Shown piece by piece: positions 33,546-47,173 of a DNA stretch of 64,000 bases. The position numbers and the translations under genes were made by a program. The notes under the pieces are model-generated. The model ran no database searches. It was not told where the DNA came from and saw only the letters and a program-made list of their open reading frames with translations. Source of the DNA: Osmia lignaria lignaria. Taxonomy: Eukaryota > Arthropoda > Insecta > Hymenoptera > Megachilidae. Where the stretch lies: positions 559,501 to 623,500 of the forward strand of contig NW_027478166.1 in NCBI RefSeq assembly GCF_051020975.1. The letters run 5' to 3'. Position 1 is the stretch's first letter; every line of letters starts with the position of its first letter.

Positions 33546-36500
33546 GCAAATGCCACTTCCAGCTTAGCTGTGCAGAAGAAGAACAACAAGAAGAAGAAAT
33601 ATCTCCAAATATGTCCGTCAGGCCCCTTCCCTTGAGATAAATCTGCAAATATCTCGGAAACGAAGCGAGCTGTGGCAAAACGTTAAGAGACCTTTTTTGT
33701 AGAGAATTATGTTTCCTACAATTTATGTTCTATGATATTTTTTGATCAGATGCGTAGTTCTCGAGATATATCAAGATATTTAAAAGTTCCGAAGCTGCAC
33801 CAACATAATAGAGGTACAGAAACACCGTGGCCCCTTTCTTTGAGATAACTCTGCACTATTGCGAGCTGCAAATGCCACTTCCAGCTTAGCTGTGCAGAAG
33901 AAGAACAACAAGAAGAAGAAATATCTCGAAATATGTCCGTCAGGCCCCTTCCCTTGAGATAAATCTGCAAATATCTCGGAAACGAAGCGAGCTATGGCAA
34001 AATGTTAAGAGACCTTATTTGTAGAGAATTACGTTTCCTAATTTTTATGTTCTATGATATTATTTGATCAGATGCGTAGTTCTCGAGATATATCAAGATA
34101 TTTAAAAGTTCCGAAGCCGCACCAACATAATAGAGATACAGAAACACCGTGGCCCCTTTCTTCGAGATGACTCTGCACTATTGTGAGCTGCAAATGCCAC
34201 TTCCAGCTTAGCTGTGCAGAAGAAGAACAACAAGAAGAAGAAATATCTCGAAATATGTCCGTCAGGCCCCTTCCCTTGAGGTAAATCTGCAAATATCTCG
34301 GAAACGAAGCGAGCTATGGCAAAACGTTAAGAGACCTTTTTTGTAGAGAATTATGTTTCCTACAATTTATGTTCTATGATATTTTTTGATCAGAAGCGTA
34401 GTTTTCGAGATATATCGAGATATTTAAAAGTTCCGAAGCCGCACCAACATAATAGAGATACAGAAACACCGTGGCCCCTTTCTTTGAGATAACTCTGCAC
34501 TATTGCGACCTGCAAATGCCACTTCCAGCTTAGCTGTGCAGAAGAAGAACAACAAGAAGAAGAAATATCTCGAAATATGTCCGTCAAGCCCCTTCCCTTG
34601 AGATAAATCTGCAAATATCTCGGAAACGAAGCGAGCGATGGCAAAATGTTAAGATACCTTTTTTGTAGAGAATTAAGTTTCCTACTTTTTATGTTCTATG
34701 ATATTTTTTGATCAGATGCGTAGTTCTCGAGATATATCAAGATATTTAAAAGTTCCGAAGCTGCACCAACATAATAGAGGTACAGAAACACCGTGGCCCC
34801 TTTCTTTGAGATAACTCTGCACTATTGCGAGCTGCAAATGCCACTTCCAGCTTAGCTGTGCAGAAGAAGAACAACAAGAAGAAGAAATATCTCGAAATAT
34901 GTCCGTCAGGCCCCTTCCCTTGAGATATATCTGCAAATATCTCGGAAACGAAACGAGCTATGGCAAAATGTTAAGAGACCTTTTCTGTAGAGAATTATGT
35001 TTCCTACAATTTATGTTCTATGGTATTTTTTGATCAGAAGCGTAGTTTTCGAGATATATCGAGATATTTAAAAGATCCGAAGCGGCACCAACATAATAGA
35101 CATACAGAAACACCGTGGCCCCTTTCTTTGAGATAACTCTGCACTAGTGCGAGCCGCAAATGCCGCTTCCTGCTTAGCTGTGCAGAAGAAGAACAACAAC
35201 AAGAAGAAATATCTCGAAATATGTCCGTCAGGCCCCTTCCCTCGAGATAAATCTGCAAATATCTCGGAAACGAAGCGAGCTATGGCAAAATGTTAAGAGA
35301 CCTTTTTCGTAGAGAATTAAGTTTCCTACTTTTCATGTTCTATGATATTTTTTGATCAGATGCGTAGTTCTCGAGATATATCAAGATATTTAAAAGTTCC
35401 GAAGCCGCACCAACATAATAGAGATACAGAAACACCGTGGCCCCTTTCTTTGAGATAACTCTGCACTATTGCGCGCTGCAAATGCCACTTCCAGCTTAGC
35501 TGTGCAGAAGAAGAACAACAAGAAGAAGAAATATCTCGAAATATGTCCGTCAGGCCCCTTCCCTTGAGATAAATCTGCAAATATCTCGGAAACGAAGCGA
35601 GCTATGGCAAAATGTTAAGAGACCTTTTTTGTAGAGAATTAAGTTTCCTACTTTTTATGTTCTATGATATTTTTTGATCAGATGCGTAGTTCTCGAGATA
35701 TATCAAGATATTTAAAAGTTCCGAAGCCGCACCAACATAATAGAGGTACAGAAACACCGTGGCCCCTTTCTTTGTGATAACTCTGCACTATTGCGAGCTG
35801 CAAATGCCACTTCCAGCTTAGCTGTGCTGAAGAAGAACAACAAGAAGAAGAAATATCTCGAAATATGTCCGTCAGTCCCCTTCCCTTGAGATAAATCTGC
35901 AAATATCTCGGAAACGAAGCGAGCTATGGCAAAATGTTAAGAGACCTTTTTTGTAGAGAATTAAGTTTCCTACTATCTATGTTCTATGATATTTTTTGAT
36001 CAGATGCGTAGTTCTCGAGATATATCAAGATATTTAAAAGTTCCGAAGCTGCACCAACATAATAGAGGTACAGAAACACCGTGGCCCCTTTCTTTGAGAT
36101 AACTCTGCACTATTGCGAGCTGCAAGTGCCACTTCCAGCTTAGCTGTGCAGAAGAAGAACAACAAGAAGAAGAAATATTTCGAAATATGTCCGTCAGGCC
36201 CCTTCCCTTGAGATAAATCTGCAAATATCTCGGAAACGAAGCGAGCTATGGCAAAATGTTAAGAGACCTTATTTGTAGAGAATTAAGTTTCCTAATTTTT
36301 ATGTTCTATGATATTATTTGATCAGATGCGTAGTTCTCGAGATATATCAAGATATTTAAAAGTTCCGAAGCCGCACCAACATAATAGAGATACAGAAACA
36401 CCGTGGCCCCTTTCTTTGAGATAACTCTGCGCTATTGCGAGCTGGAAATGCCACTTCCAGTTTAGCTGTGCAGAAGAAGAACAACAAGAAGAAGAAATAT

Positions 36501-37835
36501 CTCGAAATATGTCCGTCAGGCCCCTTCCCTTGAGATATATCTGCAAATATCTCGGAAACGAAACGAGCTATGGCAAAATGTTAAGAGACCTTTTCTGTAG
36601 AGAATTATGTTTCCTACAATTTATGTTCTATGATATTTTTTGATCAGAAGCGTAGTTTTCGAGATATATCGAGATATTTAAAAGATCCGAAGCGGCACCA
36701 ACATAATAGAGATACAGAAACACCGTGGCCCCTTTCTTTGAGATAACTCCGCACTAGTGCGAGCCGCAAATGCCGCTTCCAGCTTAGCTGTGCAGAAGAA
36801 GAACAACAAGAAGAAGAAATATCTCGAAATATGTCCGTCAAGCCCCTTCCCTTGAGATAAATCTGCAAATATCTCGGAATCGAAGCGAGCGATGGCAAAA
36901 TGTTAAGATACCTTTTTTGTAGAGAATTAAGTTTCCTACTTTTTATGTTCTATGATATTTTTTGATCAGATGCGTAGTTCTCGAGATATATCAAGATATT
37001 TAAAAGTTCCGAAGCTGCACCAACATAATAGAGGTACAGAAACACCGTGGCCCCTTTCTTTGAGATAAGTCTGCACTATTGCGAGCTGCAAATGCCACTT
37101 CCAGCTTAGCTGTGCAGAAGAAGAACAACAAGAAGAAGAAATATTTCGAAATATGTCCGTCAGGCCCCTTCCCTTGAGATAAATCTGCAAATATCTCGGA
37201 AACGAAGCGAGCTATGGCAAAATGTTAAGAGACCTTATTTGTAGAGAATTAAGTTTCCTAATTTTTATGTTCTAGGATATTATTTGATCAGATGCGTAGT
37301 TCTCGAGATATATCAAGATATTTAAAAGTTCCGAAGCCGCACCAACATAATAGAGATACAGAAACACCGTGGCCCCTTTCTTTGAGATAACTCTGCGCTA
37401 TTGCGAGCTGGAAATGCCACTTCCAGTTTAGCTGTGCAGAAGAAGAACAAGAAGAAGAAGAAATATCTCGAAATATGTCCGTCAGGCCCCTTCTCTTGAG
37501 ATATATCTGCAAATATCTCGGAAACCAAGCGAGCTATGGCAAAATGTTAAGAGACCTTTTTTGTAGAGAATTAAGTTTCCCACTTTTTATGTTCTATGAT
37601 ATTTTTTGATCAGATGCGTAGTTCTCGAGATATATCAAGATATTTAAAAGTTCCGAAGCCGCACCAACATAATAGAGATACAGAAACACTGTGGCCCCTT
37701 TTTTGAGATAACTCTGCACTACTGCGAGCTGCAAATGCCACTTCCAGCTTAGCTGTGCAGAAGAAGAACAACAGGAAGAAGAAATATCTCGAAAAATGTC
37801 CGTCAGTCCCCTTCCCTTGAGATAAATCTGCAAAT
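33546..37835 (-). repeat. Mixed satellite block with a degenerate trimer
   Basis: Monomers with gaaatatttcgaaat (near 36000 and 36966) and with gctggaaatg plus ccagtttagc (near 36322 and 37288) recur at a 966-bp shift. The trio near 36000, 36322 and 36644 also recurs near 40829 and 44693. Monomer 37515-37835 is 1 bp short, with the same cccctttttt deletion as monomer 27534-27854. Confidence 0.7.
34617..35582 (-). repeat. Three monomers shared with a block 8.7 kb away, copy 2
   Basis: The counterpart of 25924-26889. Private differences include ttcctgcttagc near 35169, aacaacaacaagaag near 35190 and cctttttcgtagag near 35301. Confidence 0.7.
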
Positions 37836-38479
37836 ATCTCGGAAACGAAGCGAGGTATGGCAAAATGTTAAGAGACCTTTTTTGTAGAGAATTAAGTCTC
37901 CTACTTTTTATGTTCTATGATATTTTTTGATCAGATGCGTAGTTCTCGAGATATATCAAGATATTTAAAAGTTCCGAAGCTGCACCAACATAATAGAGGT
38001 ACAGAAACACCGTGGCCCCTTTCTTTGAGATAACTCTGCACTATTGCGACCTGCAAATGCCACTTCCAGCTTAGCTGTGCAGAAGAAGAACAACAAGAAG
38101 AAGAAATATCTCGAAATATGTCCGTCAAGCCCCTTCCCTTGAGATAAATCTGCAAATATCTCGGAAACGAAGCGAGCGATGGCAAAATGCTAAGATACCT
38201 TTTTTGTAGAGAATTAAGTTTCCTACTTTTTATGTTCTATGATATTTTTTGATCAGATGTGTAGTTCTCGAGATATATCAAGATATTTAAAAGTTCCGAA
38301 GCTGCACCAACATAATAGAGGTACAGAAACACCGTGGCCCCTTTCTTTGAGATAACTCTGCACTATTGCGACCTGCAAATGCCACTTCCAGCTTAGCTGT
38401 GCAGAAGAAGAACAACAAGAAGAAGAAATATCTCGAAATATGTCCGTCAAGCCCCTTCCCTTGAGATAAATCTGCAAAT
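37836..38479 (-). repeat. Tandem duplication of one monomer
   Basis: 37836-38157 and 38158-38479 combine cgacctgcaaatgcc with ctgcaccaacataatagagg, two markers that are on separate monomers elsewhere. They differ at atgctaagatacc against atgttaagatacc, and at gatgcgtag against gatgtgtag. Confidence 0.75.
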
Positions 38480-40738
38480 ATCTCGGAAACGAAGCGAGCG
38501 ATGGCAAAATGTTAAGATACCTTTTTTGTAGAGAATTAAGTTTCCTACTTTTTATGTTCTATGATATTTTTTGATCAGATGCGTAGTTCTCGAGATATAT
38601 CAAGATATTTAAAAGTTCCGAAGCCGCACCAACATAATAGATATACAGAAACACCGTGGCCCCTTTCTTTGAGATAACTCTGCACTATTGCGAGCTGCAA
38701 ATGCCACTTCCAGCTTAGCTGTGCAGAAGAAGAACAACAAGAAGAAGAAATATCTCGAAATATGTCCGTCAGGCCCCTTCCCTTGAGATAAATCTGCAAA
38801 TATCTCGGAAACGAAGCGAGCTATGGCAAAACGTTAAGAGACCTTTTTTGTAGAGAATTATGTTTCCTACAATTTATGTTCTATGATATTTTTTGATCAG
38901 AAGCGTAGTTTTCGAGATATATCGAGATATTTAAAAGTTCCGAAGCCGCACCAACATAATAGAGATACAGAAACACCGTGGCCCCTTTCTTTGAGATAAC
39001 TCTGCACTATTGCGACCTGCAAATGCCACTTCCAGCTTAGCTGTGCAGAAGAAGAACAACAAGAAGAAGAAATATCTCGAAATATGTCCGTCAAGCCCCT
39101 TCCCTTGAGATAAATCTGCAAATATCTCGGAAACGAAGCGAGCGATGGCAAAATGTTAAGATACCTTTTTTGTAGAGAATTAAGTTTCCTACTTTTTATG
39201 TTCTATGATATTTTTTGATCAGATGCGTAGTTCTCGAGATATATCAAGATATTTAAAAGTACCGTAGCCGCACCAACATAATGGAGATACAGAAACACTG
39301 TGGCCCCTTTCTTTGAGATAACTCTGCACTACTGCGAGCTGCAAATGCCACTTCCAGCTTAGCTGTGCAGAAGAAGAACAACAAGAAGAAGAAATATCTC
39401 GAAATATGTCCGTCAGTCCCCTTCCCTTGAGATAAATCTGCAAATATCTCGGAAACGAAGCGAGCTATGGCAAAATGTTAACAGACCTTATTTGTAGAGA
39501 ATTAAGTTTCCTAATTTTTATGTTCTATGATATTATTTGATCAGATGCGTAGTTCTCGAGATATATCAAGATATTTAAAAGTTCCGAAGCCGCACCAACA
39601 TAATAGAGATACAGAAACACCGTGGCCCCTTTCTTTGAGATAACTCTGCACTATTGCGAGCCGCAAATGCCACTTCCAGCTTAGCTGTGCAGAAGAAGAA
39701 CAACAAGAAGCAGAAATATCTCGAAATATGTCCGTCAGGCCCCTTCCCTTGAGATAAATCTGCAAATATCTCGGAAACGAAGCGAGCTATGGCAAAACGT
39801 TAAGAGACCTTTTTTGTAGAGAATTATGTTTCCTACAATTTATGTTCTATGATATTTTTTGATCAGAAGCGTAGTTTTCGAGATATATCGAGATATTTAA
39901 AAGTTCCGAAGCCGCACCAACATAATAGAGATACAGAAACACCGTGGCCCCTTTCTTTGAGATAACTCTGCACTATTGCGACCTGCAAATGCCACTTCCA
40001 GCTTAGCTGTGCAGAAGAAGAACAACAAGAAGAAGAAATATCTCGAAATATGTCCGTCAAGCCCCTTCCCTTGAGATAAATCTGCAAATATCTCGGAAAC
40101 GAAGCGAGCGATGGCAAAATGTTAAGATACCTTTTTTGTAGAGAATTAACTTTCCTACTTTTTATGTTCCATGATATTTTTTGATCAGATGCGTAGTTCT
40201 CGAGATATATCAAGATATTTAAAAGTTCCGAAGCCGCACCAACATAATAGATATACAGAAACACCGTGGCCCCTTTCTTTGAGATAACTCTGCACTATTG
40301 CGAGCTGCAAATGCCACTTCCAGCTTAGCTGTGCAGAAGAAGAACAACAAGAAGAAGAAATATCTCGAAATATGTCCGTCAGGCCCCTTCCCTTGAGATA
40401 AATCTGCAAATATCTCGGAAACGAAGCGAGCTATGGCAAAACGTTAAGAGACCTTTTTTGTAGAGAATTATGTTTCCTACAATTTATGTTCTATGATATT
40501 TTTTGATCAGAAGCGTAGTTTTCGAGATATATCGAGATATTTAAAAGTTCCGAAGCCGCACCAACATAATAGAGATACAGAAACACCGTGGCCCCTTTCT
40601 TTGAGATAACTCTGCACTATTGCGACCTGCAAATGCCACTTCCAGCTTAGCTGTGCAGAAGAAGAACAACAAGAAGAAGAAATATCTCGAAATATGTCCG
40701 TCAAGCCCCTTCCCTTGAGATAAATCTGCAAATATCTC
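38480..40738 (-). repeat. Mixed satellite block with a repeated dimer
   Basis: The dimer agatatacag monomer plus gaagcgtagttttcgag monomer at 38575/38897 recurs at 40185/40507 (shift 1610 bp). The monomers between are distinct, for example aaaagtaccgtagccgc near 39256 and agaagcagaaat near 39708. Confidence 0.7.
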
Positions 40739-43700
40739 GGAAACGAAGCGAGCGATGGCAAAATGTTAAGATACCTTTTTTGTAGAGAACTAAGTTTCCT
40801 ACTTTTTATGTTCTATGAAATTTCTTGATCAGATGCGTAGTTCTCGAGATATATCAAGATATTTAAAAGTTCCGAAGCTGCACCAACATAATAGAGGTAC
40901 AGAAACACCGTGGCCCCTTTCTTTGAGATAACTCTGCACTATTGCGAGCTGCAAATGCCACTTCCAGCTTAGCTGTGCAGAAGAAGAACAACAAGAAGAA
41001 GAAATATTTCGAAATATGTCCGTCAGGCCCCTTCCCTTGAGATAAATCTGCAAATATCTCGGAAACGAAGCGAGCTATGGCAAAATGTTAAGAGACCTTA
41101 TTTGTAGAGAATTAAGTTTCCTAATTTTTATGTTCTATGATATTATTTGATCAGATGCGTAGTTCTCGAGATATATCAAGATATTTAAAAGTTCCGAAGC
41201 CGCACCAACATAATAGAGATACAGAAACACCGTGGCCCCTTTCTTTGAGATAACTCTGCGCCATTGCGAGCTGGAAATGCCACTTCCAGTTTAGCTGTGC
41301 AGAAGAAGAACAACAAGAAGAAGAAATATCTCGAAATATGTCCGTCAGGCCCCTTCCCTTGAGATATATCTGCAAATATCTCGGAAACGAAACGAGCTAT
41401 GGCAAAATGTTAAGAGACCTTTTCTGTAGAGAATTATGTTTCCTACAATTTATGTTCTATGATATTTTTTGATCAGAAGCGTAGTTTTCGAGATATATCG
41501 AGATATTTAAAAGATCCGAAGCGGCACCAACATAATAGAGATACCGAAACACCGTGGCCCCTTTCTTTGAGATAACTCTGCACTAGTGCGAGCCGCAAAT
41601 GCCGCTTCCAGCTTAGCTGTGCAGAAGAAGAACAACAAGAAGAAGAAATATCTCGAAATATGTCCGTCAAGCCCCTTCCCTTGAGATAAATCTGCAAATA
41701 TCTCGGAAACGAAGCGAGCGATGGCAAAATGTTAAGATACCTTTTTTGTAGGGAATTAAGTTTCCTACTTTTTATGTTCTATGATATTTTTTGATCAGAT
41801 GCGTAGTTCTCGAGATATATCAAGATATTTAAAAGTTCCGAAGCTGCACCAACATAATAGAGGTACAGAAACACCGTGGCCCCTTTCTTTGAGATAACTC
41901 TGCACTATTGCGAGCTGCAAATGCCACTTCCAGCTTAGCTGTGCAGAAGAAGAACAAGAAGAAGAAGAAATATTTCGAAATATGTCCGTCAGGCCCCTTC
42001 CCTAGAGATAAATCTGCAAATATCTCGGAAACGAAGCGAGCTATGGCAAAATGTTAAGAGACCTTATTTGTAGAGAATTAAGTTTCCTAATTTTTATGTT
42101 CTATGATATTATTTGATCAGATGCGTAGTTCTCGAGATATATCAAGATATTTAAAAGTTCCGAAGCCGCACCAACATAATAGAGATACAGAAACACCGTG
42201 GCCCCTTTCTTTGAGATAACTCTGCGCTATTGCGCGCTGGAAATGCCACTTCCAGTTTAGCTGTGCAGAAGAAGAACAACAAGAAGAAGAAATATCTCGA
42301 AATATGTCCGTCAGGCCCCTTCCCTTGAGATATATCTGCAAATATCTCGGAAACGAAGCGAGCTATGGCAAAATGTTAAGAGACCTTTTTTGTAGAGAAT
42401 TAAGTTTCCTACTTTTTATGTTCTATGATATTTTTTGATCAGAAGCGTAGTTTTCGAGATATATCGAGATATTTAAAAGATCCGAAGCGGCACCAACATA
42501 ATAGAGATACAGAAACACCGTGGCCCCTTTCTTTGAGACAACTCTGCACTATTGCGCGCTGCAAATGCCACTTCCAGCTTAGCTGTGCAGAAGAAGAACA
42601 ACAAGAAGAAGGAATATCTCGAAATATGTCCGTCAGGCCCCTTCCCTTGAGATAAATCTACAAATATCTCGGAAACGAAGCGAGCTATGGCAAAATGTTA
42701 AGAGACCTTTTTTGTAGAGAATTAAGTTTCTTATTTTTTATGTTCTATGATATTTTTTCATCAGATGCGTAGTTCTCGAGATATATCCAGATATTTAAAA
42801 GTTCCGAAGCGGCACCCACATAATAGAGATACAGAAACACCGTGGCCCCTTTCTTTGAGGTAACTCTGCACTATTTCGAGCTGCAAATGCCACTTCCAGC
42901 TTAGCTGTGCAGAAGAAGAACAACAAGAAGAAGAAATATCTCGAAATATGTCCGTCAGGCCCCTTCCCTTGAGATAAATCTGCAAATATCTCGGAAACCA
43001 AGCGAGCTATGGCAAAATGTTAAGAGACCTTTTTTGTAGAGAATTAAGTTTCCCACTTTTTATGTTCTATGATATTTTTTGATCAGATGCGTAGTTCTCG
43101 AGATGTATCAAGATATTTAAAAGTTCCGAAGCCGCACCAACATAATAGAGATACAGAAACACTGTGGCCCCTTTCTTTGAGATAACTCTGCACTATTGCG
43201 AGCTGCAAATGCCACTTCCAGCTTAGCTGTGCAGAAGAAGAAGAACAAGAAGAAGAAATATCTCGAAATATGTCCGTCAGGCCCCTTCCCCTGAGATTAA
43301 TCTGCAAATAACTCGGAAACCAAGCGAGCTATGGCAAAATGTTAAGAGACCTTTTTTGTAGAGAATTAAGTTTCCTACTTTTTAGGTTCAATGATATTTT
43401 TTGATCAGATGCGTAGTTCTCGAGATATATCCAGATATTTAAAAGTTCCGAAGCGGCACCAACATAATAGAGATACAGAAACACCGTGGCCCCTTTCTTT
43501 GAGATAACTCTGCACTATTGCGACCTGCAAATGCCACTTCCAGCTTAGCTGTGCAGAAGAAGAACAACAAGAAGAAGAAATATCTCGAAATATGTCCGTC
43601 AGGCCCCTTCCCTTGAGATACATCTGCACATATCTCGGAAACGAAGCGAGCTATGGCAAAATGTTAAGAGACCTTTTTTGTAGAGAATTAAGTTTCCTAC

Positions 43701-44602
43701 TTTTTATGTTCTATGATACTTTTTGATCAGATGCGTAGTTCTCGAGATATATCAAGATATTTAAAAGTTCCGAAGCCGCACCAACATAATAGAGATACAG
43801 AAACACCGTGGCCCCTTTCTTTGAGATAACTCTGCACTATTGCGAGCTGGAAATGCCACTTCCAGTTTAGCTGTGCAGAAGAAGAACAACAAGAAGAAGA
43901 AATATCTCGAAATATGTCCGTCAGGCCCCTTCCCTCGAGATAAATCTGCAAATATCTCGGAAACGAAGCGAGCTATGGCAAAATGTTAAGAGACCTTTTT
44001 TGTAGAGAATTATGTTTCCAACAATTTATGTTCTATGATATTTTTTGATCAGAAGCGTAGTTTTCGAGATATATCGAGATATTTAAAAGTTCCGAAGCCG
44101 CACCAACATAATAGAGATACAGAAACACCGTGGCCCCTTTCTTTGAGATAACTCTGCACTATTGCGACCTGCAAATGCCACTTCCAGCTTAGCTGTGCAG
44201 AAGAAGAACAACAAGAAGAAGAAATATCTCGAAATATGTCCGTCAAGCCCCTTCCCTTGAGATAAATCTGCAAATATCTCGGAAACGAAGCGAGCGATGG
44301 CAAAATGTTAAGATACCTTTTTTGTAGAGAATTAAGTTTCCTACTTTTTATGTTCTATGATATTTTTTGATCAGATGCGTAGTTCTCGAGATATATCAAG
44401 ATATTTAAAAGTTCCGAAGCCGCACCAACATAATAGATATACAGAAACACCGTGGCCCCTTTCTTTGAGATAACTCTGCACTATTGCGAGCTGCAAATGC
44501 CACTTCCAGCTTAGCTGTGCAGAAGAAGAACAACAAGAAGAAGAAATATCTCGAAATATGTCCGTCAGGCCCCTTCCCTTGAGATAAATCTGCACATCTC
44601 TC
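40739..44602 (-). repeat. 12-monomer (3864-bp) tandem duplication, copy 1
   Basis: Starts with a rare linked pair, gagaactaag and gaaatttcttgatc, that recurs exactly 3864 bp on. Further shared rarities are agataccgaaacacc, tagggaattaag, ttaagtttcttatttt, ggcacccacataatag, agattaatctgc, and gatacatctgcacat. It includes two monomers, roughly 41970-42620, that copy 2 lacks. Confidence 0.85.
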
Positions 44603-47135
44603 GGAAACGAAGCGAGCGATGGCAAAATGTTAAGATACCTTTTTTGTAGAGAACTAAGTTTCCTACTTTTTATGTTCTATGAAATTTCTTGATCAGATGC
44701 GTAGTTCTCGAGATATATCAAGATATTTAAAAGTTCCGAAGCTGCACCAACATAATAGAGGTACAGAAACACCGTGGCCCCTTTCTTTGAGATAACTCTG
44801 CACTATTGCGAGCTGCAAATGCCACTTCCAGCTTAGCTGTGCAGAAGAAGAACAACAAGAAGAAGAAATATTTCGAAATATGTCCGTCAGGCCCCTTCCC
44901 TTGAGATAAATCTGCAAATATCTCGGAAACGAAGCGAGCTATGGCAAAATGTTAAGAGACCTTATTTGTAGAGAATTAAGTTTCCTAATTTTTATGTTCT
45001 CTGATATTATTTGATCAGATGCGTAGTTCTCGAGATATATCAAGATATTTAAAAGTTCCGAAGCCGCACCAACATAATAGAGATACAGAAACACCGTGGC
45101 CCCTTTCTTTGAGATAACTCTGCACCATTGCGAGCTGGAAATGCCACTTCCAGTTTAGCTGTGCAGAAGAAGAACAACAAGAAGAAGAAATATCTCGAAA
45201 TATGTCCGTCAGGCCCCTTCCCTTGAGATATATCTGCAAATATCTCGGAAACGAAACGAGCTATGGCAAAATGTTAAGAGACCTTTTCTGTAGAGAATTA
45301 TGTTTCCTACAATTTATGTTCTATGATATTTTTTGATCAGAAGCGTAGTTTTCGAGATATATCGAGATATTTAAAAGATCCGAAGCGGCACCAACATAAT
45401 AGAGATACCGAAACACCGTGGCCCCTTTCTTTGAGATAACTCTGCACTAGTGCGAGCCGCAAATGCCGCTTCCAGCTTAGCTGTGCAGAAGAAGAACAAC
45501 AAGAAGAAGAAATATCTCGAAATATGTCCGTCAAGCCCCTTCCCTTGAGATAAATCTGCAAATATCTCGGAAACGAAGCGAGCGATGGCAAAATGTTAAG
45601 ATACCTTTTTTGTAGGGAATTAAGTTTCCTACTTTTTATGTTCTATGATATTTTTTGATCAGATGCGTAGTTCTCGAGATATATCAAGATATTTAAAAGT
45701 TCCGAAGCTGCACCAACATAATAGAGGTACAGAAACACCGTGGCCCCTTTCTTTGAGATAACTCTGCACTATTGCGAGCTGCAAATGCCACTTCCAGCTT
45801 AGCTGTGCAGAAGAAGAACAAGAAGAAGAAGAAATATCTCGAAATATGTCCGTCAGGCCCCTTCCCTTGAGATAAATCTACAAATATCTCGGAAACGAAG
45901 CGAGCTATGGCAAAATGTTAAGAGACCTTTTTTGTAGAGAATTAAGTTTCTTATTTTTTATGTTCTATGATATTTTTTCATCAGATGCGTAGTTCTCGAG
46001 ATATATCCAGATATTTAAAAGTTCCGAAGCGGCACCCACATAATAGAGATACAGAAACACCGTGGCCCCTTTCTTTGAGGTAACTCTGCACTATTGCGAG
46101 CTGCAAATGCCACTTCCAGCTTAGCTGTGCAGAAGAAGAACAACAAGAAGAAGAAATATCTCGAAATATGTCCGTCAGGCCCCTTCCCTTGAGATAAATC
46201 TGCAAATATCTCGGAAACCAAGCGAGCTATGGCAAAATGTTAAGAGACCTTTTTTGTAGAGAATTAAGTTTCCCACTTTTTATGTTCTATGATATTTTTT
46301 GATCAGATGCGTAGTTCTCGAGATGTATCAAGATATTTAAAAGTTCCGAAGCCGCACCAACATAATAGAGATACAGAAACACTGTGGCCCCTTTCTTTGA
46401 GATAACTCTGCACTATTGCGAGCTGCAAATGCCACTTCCAGCTTAGCTGTGCAGAAGAAGAAGAACAAGAAGAAGAAATATCTCGAAATATGTCCGTCAG
46501 GCCCCTTCCCCTGAGATTAATCTGCAAATAACTCGGAAACCAAGCGAGCTATGGCAAAATGTTAAGAGACCTTTTTTGTAGAGAATTAAGTTTCCTACTT
46601 TTTAGGTTCAATGATATTTTTTGATCAGATGCGTAGTTCTCGAGATATATCCAGATATTTAAAAGTTCCGAAGAGGCACCAACATAATAGAGATACAGAA
46701 ACACCGTGGCCCCTTTCTTTGAGATAACTCTGCACTATTGCGACCTGCAAATGCCACTTCCAGCTTAGCTGTGCAGAAGAAGAACAACAAGAAGAAGAAA
46801 TATCTCGAAATATGTCCGTCAGGCCCCTTCCCTTGAGATACATCTGCACATATCTCGGAAACGAAGCGAGCTATGGCAAAATGTTAAGAGACCTTTTTTG
46901 TAGAGAATTAAGTTTCCTACTTTTTATGTTCTATGATACTTTTTGATCAGATGCGTAGTTCTCGAGATATATCAAGATATTTAAAAGTTCCGAAGCCGCA
47001 CCAACATAATAGAGATACAGAAACACCGTGGCCCCTTTCTTTGAGATAACTCTGCACTATTGCGAGCTGGAAATGCCACTTCCAGTTTAGCTGTGCAGAA
47101 GAAGAACAACAAGAAGAAGAAATATCTCGAAATAT
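44603..47135 (-). repeat. 12-monomer duplication, copy 2, two monomers deleted
   Basis: Matches copy 1 at +3864 up to about 45833 and at +3220 after it, so 644 bp (two monomers) are missing. At the crossover, copy 2 has aacaagaagaagaag from one copy-1 monomer followed by taaatctacaaat from the monomer two further on. The match to copy 1 ends near 47135, where this side reads gaaatatatccg. Confidence 0.85.
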
Positions 47136-47173
47136 ATCCGTCAGGCCCCTTCCCTTGAGATATATCTGCAAAT

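Noticed and set aside
39863..40264. A 133-codon frame spanning parts of two monomers on the minus strand
   Set aside because: It exists because two usual stops are lost by single-base variants (gttccatgat for gttctatgat, and gcgatgg for gctatgg). No sign of function.
42425..42655. A 76-codon frame on the + strand in arm R
   Set aside because: It is the antisense of an ordinary monomer, opened by chance variants including gagacaactc.
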